30,673 nt of DNA, from the IMG/VR virus record IMGVR_UViG_3300033148_003039, positions 1 to 30,673 of that record; one strand, given 5' to 3'. Of the stretch, positions 15,969-22,710 are shown piece by piece; positions within the stretch are counted from its first letter, which is position 1, and the number at the start of each line of letters is the position of its first letter. The stretch comes from a virus. The notes under the pieces were generated by a model. The model saw only the letters and a program-made list of their open reading frames with translations, searched no databases and was not told where the DNA came from. Both the position numbers and the translations under genes were made by a program.

Positions 15969-16452
15969 ACAACAAATACAATCCTTAAAAGATAAAATAG
16001 AAAATTTACTAAAAATAGGAAGTGTAACTAAAGTAAATGGAAATGATGGTGAACTTCAAGAATTCCAAATAAAAACTCTTAGAAATATTGAAGATGCTTT
16101 TAAAGTTAGTAATTTTGGATTTAATTCAAAAGCTCCAGTTGATTCAAGATGTATAGTTGCTAAATTAGGAAATGAAAATATTGTAATTGCAAATGAACAT
16201 ATTGCAAGTATAATTGATATTGATAGCGGTGACAGTATTATGTATAATGAATCAGGAACATTTATAAAATTAGTAGAGGATGAAGTATTCTCAAATAAAA
16301 AAGTAAATTTTGCTGATGATATTGAAGTGGATGGTAAAATCATCGGTAAAGCAATTAGTATGAATAGTTTGGATGGAGTATCTGGAGTTTTTATCTCTCA
16401 AGATGCAAAGACAGTTACAGTAAACAATGGAATAATTGTAAGTATAGTGTAA
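15961..16452 (+). CDS. Baseplate spike protein (Mu gp45 / gpV-like)
   Basis: 163 aa from ATG 15961, chosen because AAAGGA (15947-15952) has 8-base spacing to it; an in-frame ATG at 15940 would add seven residues with no ribosome site. The region LKIGSVTKVNG..GELQEFQIKTL, PVDSRCIVAKLGNENIVIAN and SGDSIMYNESGTFIKL matches the OB-fold of Mu gp45, the membrane-piercing spike. The C-terminal repeats (VDGKIIGKAISMNSLDGVSGVFIS) would form a short beta-helix. The H-x-H metal site at the tip of Mu-type spikes is not visible. Confidence 0.82.
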   Translation: MFKQQIQSLKDKIENLLKIGSVTKVNGNDGELQEFQIKTLRNIEDAFKVSNFGFNSKAPVDSRCIVAKLGNENIVIANEHIASIIDIDSGDSIMYNESGTFIKLVEDEVFSNKKVNFADDIEVDGKIIGKAISMNSLDGVSGVFISQDAKTVTVNNGIIVSIV

Positions 16453-16462
16453 AAGGGAAAAT

Positions 16463-16867
16463 ATGGATATATATTTAAAAAAACAAGATTTGGAATTAGA
16501 TTTATTATTTGATTTAGTGGTAGAAAATAATGATTTACAAAAAGATAATACATATGTGACAGCATCTATATTATCAATATTCACAGATGGAAGTCAAAAT
16601 CAAATAGGCACTCAAATCGATGGCAAAGTATTAGGCAATAAAAATTATAATATCGATAAACTAAGCACCGATAATATTAAAGATTATGAGAATGGATTAT
16701 TAGAATCTTTACAATGGTTATTAGATGATAGAATCGTAACTAACATTATAATATCTACTGAAAAAATAGGAAACAGACTAAATATAAAAATAACTTTTAC
16801 AACGGATTCAGAGAATGAAGATAATCTCATATATAGTTTGGATGAAAACCTTGAAATTCTTGATTAA
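16463..16867 (+). CDS. Baseplate wedge protein (Mu gp46-like)
   Basis: 134 aa. The pattern LVVENNDLQKDNTYVTASILSIFTDG followed by DYENGLLESLQWLLDDRIVTNIIISTEKIGNRLNIKITFT is that of phage GP46, a counterpart of T4 gp25 in the baseplate wedge. The ribosome site AAAGGG is well spaced. In this module it is followed not by the next gene directly but by a 63-base gap with its own promoter. Confidence 0.85.
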   Translation: MDIYLKKQDLELDLLFDLVVENNDLQKDNTYVTASILSIFTDGSQNQIGTQIDGKVLGNKNYNIDKLSTDNIKDYENGLLESLQWLLDDRIVTNIIISTEKIGNRLNIKITFTTDSENEDNLIYSLDENLEILD

Positions 16868-16880
16868 ATTTAGGTATAAT
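16851..16880 (+). promoter_or_regulatory. Sigma70-type promoter inside the baseplate operon
   Basis: TTGAAA (16851-16856), 18-base spacer, TATAAT (16875-16880), with the -35 inside the last codons of the gp46-like gene. The leader has a GAGTA/TACTC hairpin (16890-16894 with 16902-16906) and ACGGAATT (16918-16925) just before ATG 16931, the latter also found before ATG 4319 (4305-4312). A promoter in the middle of a baseplate gene set is unusual. Confidence 0.75.
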
Positions 16881-16930
16881 ACACAAAACGAGTATGAAAG
16901 CTACTCTACTTTAAATTACGGAATTGCAAA

Positions 16931-17959
16931 ATGACGATAAAAGAGCTAAAAGATAGAATTTACAACGACTTCATATCATCTTTCAAAAACGCAATAACTC
17001 CATTAAAAAAATCATTTTTTGAACAAATATCAAATACACTTGCAGCAACTTTTCAATTATTATATATTTATCTTGATAGAATTTTAAATGATAGTTTTTT
17101 AACTACTTGTACAAAAGATAGAGTATTAAATTATTTCGCACCATTAAAAAATATCACAAGAAAAGATCCAACAGTATCAGAGGGTATAATTAGATTTACC
17201 GGTATTGATACAACATTAGTTCCAATTGGTACAATATTAATATACAATGAATTAGAATATATAACTATTGAAGATGGCACGATAACGACTGGATTTGTTG
17301 ATATAAATAGTGAGAGTGTAGAATCTGGAAGCGTTAATAATACTTTAGCAAATATAGATTTATTTTTATCAAGTCCGATAATAGGTGTAGATAACAAAGC
17401 TATATCAACATTAGGACTTAGTGGAGCAATAGACCAAGAAACAATAGAGAGTGTAAGAACTAGAACTAAACAAAAAAACGGCGCACCAACAGAGATAGAC
17501 AATGATAATAGCTATAAAAGTGTAGCGAATGAAGTATCAAATGTTAAAGCATCTTTCATATCAAGTATTAAAAATGGTGCTGGAACTTTTGGAATCACAA
17601 TATTAACTTTTAGTAATAATGGTGTACCAGTTCAAGCCGATATTGATGAAGTAGAGCAACATTTCATAGATAATGAAACTGTACCATCTTATATCGAAGT
17701 CGAATATTTTTTACCAACAATAATAAGCCAAGATTATACAATACAACTAGCTATAGACAATGCAGAAAATCAAGCATTTATAGAGCAATCTATAAGAGAT
17801 TATATGTATCTAACTCAAAAACCAGATACGACTTTTTTATTTTTAGGATTATCAGATTTTATTCAAACATTAGGTGCTAGACTTGTTTTACCAATACCAT
17901 CAAGCGGTCAAGCTTTAGCTGATGATGAAGTTCTTGATGTTGGAACGATAACATGGTAA
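16931..17959 (+). CDS. Baseplate J-like protein (Mu gp47)
   Basis: 342 aa. N-terminal helical part, then LVPIGTILIYNELEYITIEDGTI and GSVNNTLANIDLFLSSPIIGVDNKAIS, and SVRTRTKQKNGAPTEIDNDNSYKSVANEVSNVKASFI (about 178-214), the signature of gpJ/gp47 wedge proteins, homologous to T4 gp6. Wedges ring the hub and trigger sheath contraction. It is the first gene behind the 16851 promoter, and its stop overlaps the gp48 gene by 7 bases. Confidence 0.92.
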   Translation: MTIKELKDRIYNDFISSFKNAITPLKKSFFEQISNTLAATFQLLYIYLDRILNDSFLTTCTKDRVLNYFAPLKNITRKDPTVSEGIIRFTGIDTTLVPIGTILIYNELEYITIEDGTITTGFVDINSESVESGSVNNTLANIDLFLSSPIIGVDNKAISTLGLSGAIDQETIESVRTRTKQKNGAPTEIDNDNSYKSVANEVSNVKASFISSIKNGAGTFGITILTFSNNGVPVQADIDEVEQHFIDNETVPSYIEVEYFLPTIISQDYTIQLAIDNAENQAFIEQSIRDYMYLTQKPDTTFLFLGLSDFIQTLGARLVLPIPSSGQALADDEVLDVGTITW

Positions 17960-18543
17960 AATTTGTAGATATCATTAAAAGATTTTTTCCAAAAGGTCAA
18001 ATATGGATATTTCAAACATACTTTAATTATTTAATAGATGGGATAAGCGTTGAATTTTCAAGATTATATGATAAAGCAAAACAAGCATATGATGATATAA
18101 ATATAATAAATAGTTCAGTATTAGCAGTTGAACATTCTAAAGATTATCTTTTAACACAAGGTTTATATACAAGAGCCGAAATTCAAAGAATAATAGTTGA
18201 ATATTTAAATAAAGATTTTGATATAAAAGAAGTTATCGAGGACTTCGCAAATTTCATAGGAACTAATATTGAGTTTGGTTCAGTTGTAAATCCTTTTATG
18301 GTTGGTAGAAGTACAACGGGAAATAGATTAGGTGACCCATTAATTAACAACACTAGAGCAATCCTATATGTTAAATTTTTAGATGTTGATGATGTAAGCA
18401 ATATCGCAAAAGTTAAAGATTTAGTAGCATATTTGAATCCACCATATTTGCAAGTGGTTTATAACGATACAAATACAAATATAAATACTCCATTCATTAT
18501 AGGTAGAAATTCAATAGGTAATCCACTTGGGATAATTACATAA
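17953..18543 (+). CDS. Baseplate/tail protein, Mu gp48-like (DUF2313)
   Basis: 196 aa. FFPKGQIWIFQT near the N-terminus, DGISVEFSRLYDKA and LTQGLYTRAEIQRIIVEYL are typical of the gp48/DUF2313 family, which links wedge and fibre. Two similar segments occur, FMVGRSTTGNRLGDPL (about 115-130) and FIIGRNSIGNPLG (about 181-193), the first as in the family and the second near the C-terminus, suggesting a duplicated turn motif. It is coupled to gp47 by overlap. Confidence 0.85.
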   Translation: MVKFVDIIKRFFPKGQIWIFQTYFNYLIDGISVEFSRLYDKAKQAYDDINIINSSVLAVEHSKDYLLTQGLYTRAEIQRIIVEYLNKDFDIKEVIEDFANFIGTNIEFGSVVNPFMVGRSTTGNRLGDPLINNTRAILYVKFLDVDDVSNIAKVKDLVAYLNPPYLQVVYNDTNTNINTPFIIGRNSIGNPLGIIT

Positions 18544-18555
18544 AAAGGAAAAGAA

Positions 18556-19599
18556 ATGCAAAAAGCAAAATTAGTCGATAATGCAACAGCAGGATTAAAG
18601 TTTCAAGATTCATCAACTGCATCTGCACTCGATGGAACAATATTAAGGGCAATTTTTCAAAATGATAACTTTGATAACTTGTTTACTCTAGTAGAAAATG
18701 CAGGATATGATTTAATAGATGATGACTTAGAGCAAATAGTAAAAGCTGTAAGAGGCGGATATAATGCAACTTTTACATATAATACAAGCGGAATAGCGAC
18801 TCAATCGGTTAATGATATCGTATTAGGTAGTGATGGTATTTATTATGAAGTTCAAGAGGATGGAGTTAGTGGAGATAATCCAGTTGGAAGTGTAACTGGA
18901 GATTGGTTGCCATATCTCCCATATAAATCAGGAACAAAAAATCTATTAATTAATGGTAGAAAATTAATCCAACAAAGAGGTGTTTCAGGTGGCAAGATAC
19001 AGGTTGTTTTAAATACTGCTAATCTTGGCGGTAATCACACTTTATCTTGGACTGGTTCAGCAACGGCAACAATTAAAGAAGCTACTACATTAGGTGCTAG
19101 TGATGGTGCAACTTCATGGGATACCGCTTTAGCAATAGCAGTTACAAGTGGAACAACTGTAACTTTAACAGCAAATAAATATGTTCATGTTGAATTTAGC
19201 ACAACTAGTTTTGATTTTGCAATGTTAGAGACTGGAAGTGTAGCTACTAATTACGAACAACCAAATAATGAAGCTATAGTATGTGGTTTTTACTATGAAA
19301 AAAGAGTAGATCACGCGGCTGCTAGATATGCTTCGGGAGCAGGAGCAAAAATTTTTGGTGCTGATATTTTTGCTAGTAAAAAAAGAGTAGCTCCGATAAT
19401 GACTCCATCAGGTATATCATATGGAAATGCAAGTACTTTAAATTTAGCTGTTATTGGTACTTTAGGTTTTAGAACAGTTGCAACTGCAAGTGGAACTGGA
19501 GAAGTTCAGGTAATATACACTTATGAAGCAAATGCAGAGATATTTAATGCAGATGATGGTGTGGGAATTAATTACAAGGAAGACAGATGGTATGTATAG
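18556..19599 (+). CDS. Tail fibre protein
   Basis: 347 aa, placed directly after gp48 where Mu-like phages carry the fibre. Helical attachment region (about 1-70). Small domain NDIVLGSDGIYYEVQEDGVSGDNPVGSVTGDWLPY (about 87-121), resembling the carbohydrate-binding-like module of many fibres. Then GTKNLLINGRKLIQQRGVSG and TATIKEATTLGASDGATSWD to a beta-rich tip ending NYEQPNNEAIVCGFYYEKR...GVGINYKEDRWYV. It probably makes the trimeric receptor-binding fibre. AAAAGGAAAAG is a strong ribosome site. Host-range tips are usually the most variable part; nothing here names the receptor. Confidence 0.82.
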   Translation: MQKAKLVDNATAGLKFQDSSTASALDGTILRAIFQNDNFDNLFTLVENAGYDLIDDDLEQIVKAVRGGYNATFTYNTSGIATQSVNDIVLGSDGIYYEVQEDGVSGDNPVGSVTGDWLPYLPYKSGTKNLLINGRKLIQQRGVSGGKIQVVLNTANLGGNHTLSWTGSATATIKEATTLGASDGATSWDTALAIAVTSGTTVTLTANKYVHVEFSTTSFDFAMLETGSVATNYEQPNNEAIVCGFYYEKRVDHAAARYASGAGAKIFGADIFASKKRVAPIMTPSGISYGNASTLNLAVIGTLGFRTVATASGTGEVQVIYTYEANAEIFNADDGVGINYKEDRWYV

Positions 19600-20012
19600 T
19601 AAATTATAACGACTCTTTAGAAGTCGTTGGGTGTACTCGCGAAGATGGTGCAAATGGTGGTTTAGAATTTTTACAAGCTTGTAAAGATTTAAAATTAGAA
19701 ATAGTTTATAAAACACAAGAAGAACTTGATGCAGATATTGCAGCGGATATAATATCTACTAAGTGGAGCGATTTAAATATTTTTCTTTCAGCTTTAACAG
19801 TTACTATATCAAACGATAGAATTATAGATGTAAGTCCAAGCAGTCTTTTAAATATCGATAATGAAATTAATGCCATGACTGACCAAGATATCTCAATGTG
19901 GCATGAAGATTGGGAAAGTTTCGAGGTTAATAAAGTCGATTTACAAGAGGCTAGAACTTTGCGAAAAGAAGCTAAAGATGTTAAAATAGTAGAGCTTGGA
20001 ATAGGGGCATAA
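19587..20012 (+). CDS. Probable tail fibre assembly or accessory protein
   Basis: 141 aa, starting inside the fibre gene (13-base overlap). An N-terminal part NYNDSLEVVGCTREDG...LEFLQACKDLKLEIVYKTQEELDAD and a helical WHEDWESFEVNKVDLQEARTLRKEAKD end suggest the chaperone-like small proteins (DUF4376-like) that follow fibre genes. Function is inferred from position; there is no clear match to the classical gpU/Tfa chaperone. Confidence 0.55.
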   Translation: MVCIVNYNDSLEVVGCTREDGANGGLEFLQACKDLKLEIVYKTQEELDADIAADIISTKWSDLNIFLSALTVTISNDRIIDVSPSSLLNIDNEINAMTDQDISMWHEDWESFEVNKVDLQEARTLRKEAKDVKIVELGIGA

Positions 20013-20013
20013 T

Positions 20014-20310
20014 ATGTTAAGAGTAATATCTTTATGTACCAATGATGATTTAGGATTAATTGAAGAAGAAGAAGTTCAAGGATCTGACCAACTAAAAGAA
20101 ATTTTAGTGCAACTTCAACTAGCTAAATTCTATGATGATACAAAACCACTTCCTCCAAAAGGTATGAATGATTATGAGCCAGGAATGGTTTACCCAAAAG
20201 ATAGATTTATACTTAAAAATGATAGTCTATATAAATCTAAAAAAGTTACATCAACAACATGGATAGAGAGTGAATGGGATTTAAAAATAACTGGTGCAAA
20301 TCAACAATAA
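20014..20310 (+). CDS. Small protein with carbohydrate-binding-like module
   Basis: 98 aa, beginning one base after the previous stop. Residues about 60-93 (YPKDRFILKNDSLYKSKKVTS..WIESEWDLK) fit the short chitin/carbohydrate-binding pattern (CBM5/12-like) common at the ends of fibres. The tail fibre has a comparable module. It may be a fibre-tip or secreted accessory protein. SD-like AAGAGG belongs to the next gene; this one is probably coupled. Confidence 0.5.
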   Translation: MLRVISLCTNDDLGLIEEEEVQGSDQLKEILVQLQLAKFYDDTKPLPPKGMNDYEPGMVYPKDRFILKNDSLYKSKKVTSTTWIESEWDLKITGANQQ

Positions 20311-20319
20311 GAGGATGAT

Positions 20320-20643
20320 ATGGATTTTAAAGAAGAAATTCACGCTATTAATTTAAAGCTCAAAGATATAATGTCATCTATTGAATTAATACAAGAGAGG
20401 CGAACAAATGATAAAGACACTACCGACGAAGTGAAAGAACAATTATCAAAATTAATTATATCAGTTAATCAACTTAATTTAACTATCGCTAATACTGAGG
20501 GGTTTAATAACGGAGTGTCTACAGCTGTGAAAACTTTTAGAGTTCTTTTTTGGGGGTTAATGCTTGTAACAATTATATCAACAGCAACATTCATGTGGAA
20601 TATAAATGACCGCGTAACAAAAATAGAATCAGAAAAAGGTTAA
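20320..20643 (+). CDS. Coiled-coil protein with one C-terminal membrane span
   Basis: 107 aa. Helical coiled coil (about 1-57), then a single span RVLFWGLMLVTIISTATFMW (about 74-93) and a short charged tail. This shape is seen in small phage lysis-region membrane proteins (DUF1515 or holin-like). It opens a run of five membrane/cell-wall genes. AGAGGATG is the ribosome site. Role in lysis is inferred. Confidence 0.55.
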   Translation: MDFKEEIHAINLKLKDIMSSIELIQERRTNDKDTTDEVKEQLSKLIISVNQLNLTIANTEGFNNGVSTAVKTFRVLFWGLMLVTIISTATFMWNINDRVTKIESEKG

Positions 20644-20646
20644 ACA

Positions 20647-20976
20647 ATGAATTTAGAATTTACAACATCTTTTATGTTTGCTTTTCATGTTACATTATTC
20701 TTTGTTAAAGCGTGGGCTTTGTATATTATCTTTAAATTGCTCATATTAGTAGAAGCACCAAATACAGAAAAATATATGTTAGTTTTCAAGCCTATAGAAA
20801 TAATATTATTTATATTTAGTATAGTTGTATTAATAAGTGAAATATATTTTATATATGGTTTTTTTATTAATGAAACTTTCTATAATTATGAATACTTAGC
20901 AATGACAGACCAAATGTTTTTTACTATATTGACGATAAACTATATTAAAACGGAGGTTAAAAACAATGGCAACTAA
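20647..20976 (+). CDS. Multi-span membrane protein, possible holin
   Basis: 109 aa, strongly hydrophobic, with spans at about 8-35 and 48-73 and a possible third near 88-101. There is no recognised family. Size, number of spans and the neighbouring lysis-like genes suggest a holin or an immunity/superinfection-exclusion protein. The end overlaps the next small gene by 11 bases. Confidence 0.5.
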   Translation: MNLEFTTSFMFAFHVTLFFVKAWALYIIFKLLILVEAPNTEKYMLVFKPIEIILFIFSIVVLISEIYFIYGFFINETFYNYEYLAMTDQMFFTILTINYIKTEVKNNGN

Positions 20977-21031
20977 AACAAGATCAAATGGAAAAACGAT
21001 TAAAAAGAAATCAACTAAGAAAAAGAAATAA
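20966..21031 (+). CDS. 21-residue lysine-rich peptide
   Basis: ATG 20966 follows GGAGG (20952-20956), a near-perfect ribosome site. The product is 21 aa with nine Lys and one Arg and no acidic residue; it ends in four Lys. It overlaps the membrane protein stop and lies 2 bases before the next ATG. Such a peptide could bind nucleic acid, phospholipid or a partner membrane protein, or be only a coupling leader for the next gene. Confidence 0.45.
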   Translation: MATKTRSNGKTIKKKSTKKKK

Positions 21032-21033
21032 AC

Positions 21034-21474
21034 ATGACAACTGCTTATTTGCTTAGAGGTGATAGTACCGATGAGGGTACATTTGGATATATGTTATCAC
21101 AAGATGGTATATGGAACTCTTTAGAACTTCCAGATAGAGATAATCAAAAAAATATTAGTTCTATTCCAAAAGGTGAATATATATGCAAGATTAGATACTC
21201 ACCACATTTTAGAAGAATTACATATCACTTGCAAAATGTAGAGGGCAGAACATATATACTTGTTCATAGTGCTAATTTTGCAGGGGATGAGCAAAAAGGA
21301 TATCAAAGCCATTTGAACGGTTGTATATCATTAGGAAAAAGAAAAGGTGCTTTTAGAAATAAATTTGGCAATATGCAAAAAGCTATTTTATCAAGTAGAA
21401 AAGCAGTAAGAGAATTCAATGAAAGTATGGACAATGAGCCATTTAAACTAATTATAAAGGATTTATATGTTTGA
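21034..21474 (+). CDS. DUF5675 protein, possible cell-wall-active enzyme
   Basis: 146 aa. The core SSIPKGEYICKIRYSPHF (about 42-59), YILVHSAN (about 74-81, His78) and HLNGCISLG (about 93-101, Cys97) gives the His...GC arrangement of DUF5675, reminiscent of YkuD L,D-transpeptidases (SHGC motif). No canonical lysozyme, amidase or transglycosylase is present in the window, and the gene lies among holin-like genes, so it is the best candidate for a cell-wall function. Catalysis is unproven for this family. Confidence 0.65.
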   Translation: MTTAYLLRGDSTDEGTFGYMLSQDGIWNSLELPDRDNQKNISSIPKGEYICKIRYSPHFRRITYHLQNVEGRTYILVHSANFAGDEQKGYQSHLNGCISLGKRKGAFRNKFGNMQKAILSSRKAVREFNESMDNEPFKLIIKDLYV

Positions 21475-22072
21475 TTTTTTAACAGGTGGAGCTTCCACAT
21501 TAATATCATCATTGTTTGGTAGTGTATCGGGTGTAGTAGGTCACTACTTTAAAGCTAAAGAGAAAAAAGAAAAGCAAAAACATGAGTTAGCATTAATAGA
21601 GCTAAACATGAAGCGAGATAAGCAAGAATCAGAACTAATGCTAAAAGAGATAGAAGCAAATCTTGAAGTATCAAAAGTTGAAACAGAGGGTAAATTATTA
21701 CTTGAAGAATCAAAAGGTTTTAATGATGCAATAGCAGGAATTACAAAAAGCAAAACATTACACAATAAAGCTTTTGAAAAATTACTAGATGGCAATTTTT
21801 TCCAAAGATTTTTAGGAACAATACTTGCCTTTTTAATGGGTATGGTTGATATCATTCGTGGATTAGTTCGGCCTCTTTTAACATTTGGTTCAGCTGCAGC
21901 AATCGCATACTTAATAAAAACTTTTACGGTTGGAGTTGCAGATTTTGATAATGAGAAACAATTACTACTATTAACACTTGTAATAGATGCAACAGTTTAT
22001 GTTCTTACAGCTTCGGTTCAGTTCTGGTTTATGGATAGAGCAGGTGCCAGAGATTTTAGAAAGAAACATTAA
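21467..22072 (+). CDS. Holin-like protein with coiled coil and three spans
   Basis: 201 aa. N-terminal amphipathic segment (MFDFLTGGASTLISSLFG), long charged coiled coil (about 29-84), and C-terminal hydrophobic helices at about 114-132, 136-154 and 166-188, ending in a basic tail. This is the layout of the 3TM-holin family found in tailed phages and gene transfer agents. It overlaps the DUF5675 gene by 8 bases, as holin/lysin pairs often do. Confidence 0.65.
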   Translation: MFDFLTGGASTLISSLFGSVSGVVGHYFKAKEKKEKQKHELALIELNMKRDKQESELMLKEIEANLEVSKVETEGKLLLEESKGFNDAIAGITKSKTLHNKAFEKLLDGNFFQRFLGTILAFLMGMVDIIRGLVRPLLTFGSAAAIAYLIKTFTVGVADFDNEKQLLLLTLVIDATVYVLTASVQFWFMDRAGARDFRKKH

Positions 22073-22077
22073 ATATT

Positions 22078-22707
22078 ATGGATGCTATTGAGTTTGACGT
22101 AACTAAACAATTAGATACATTCAATAAAGCATCCAATAGTACGGGTTTTATAATATCAAAATCACTTAATGATATAGCTTTCGTTAATGCAAGAAAAGAT
22201 TTATCTCGAGATATGCACAAAAACATGGAAATCAGAAATAAAATGTTTGGTAGCGAACGATCAATAAGAATAAATAAATCATCAAAAAATAACTTAACTA
22301 TTGAAATGTATCACTTCAAAGAACAAATGGGATTGCAGCAGTTCGGAGGGATTGAATTACCAAAAAGCAAAACATTAGCAGTTCCAATTAGAAAAAATTT
22401 AAAAACTTATGCAGGTGTACCAACTAATAAAAAAATTCCTAAATCATTATCAATACCAGTTATCATGGATAAAGCACCACGCAAAAAAGGCGAAACGATA
22501 TATAAGACTAAAGGGGTAAGACCATTTGTATTAAGTAGAGGTGTTTTTATAAGAACTGATAGCGGTTTAAAATTATTATATTCTTTTGTAGATAAAGCAA
22601 CTCACGATAAAAAACTATTCAAATTTCAACAAACGATAGAGCGAACATATAATATAAAACTAGAACGAAATATAGAAAAAAATTATCTCAAAATATTAAA
22701 AGGTTAA
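22078..22707 (+). CDS. Minor tail protein Z-like (gpZ / tail completion)
   Basis: 209 aa. Early helical part with SLNDIAFVNARKDLSRDMHKNM, then HFKEQMGLQQFGGIELPKSKTLAVPI and the C-terminal TKGVRPFVLSRGVFIRTDSGLKLLYSF agree with the gpZ-type and HK97 gp10-like tail completion proteins. Such genes normally sit before the terminator gene; here it lies after the lysis cluster. The start has a poor ribosome site. Confidence 0.55.
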   Translation: MDAIEFDVTKQLDTFNKASNSTGFIISKSLNDIAFVNARKDLSRDMHKNMEIRNKMFGSERSIRINKSSKNNLTIEMYHFKEQMGLQQFGGIELPKSKTLAVPIRKNLKTYAGVPTNKKIPKSLSIPVIMDKAPRKKGETIYKTKGVRPFVLSRGVFIRTDSGLKLLYSFVDKATHDKKLFKFQQTIERTYNIKLERNIEKNYLKILKG

Positions 22708-22710
22708 ATT

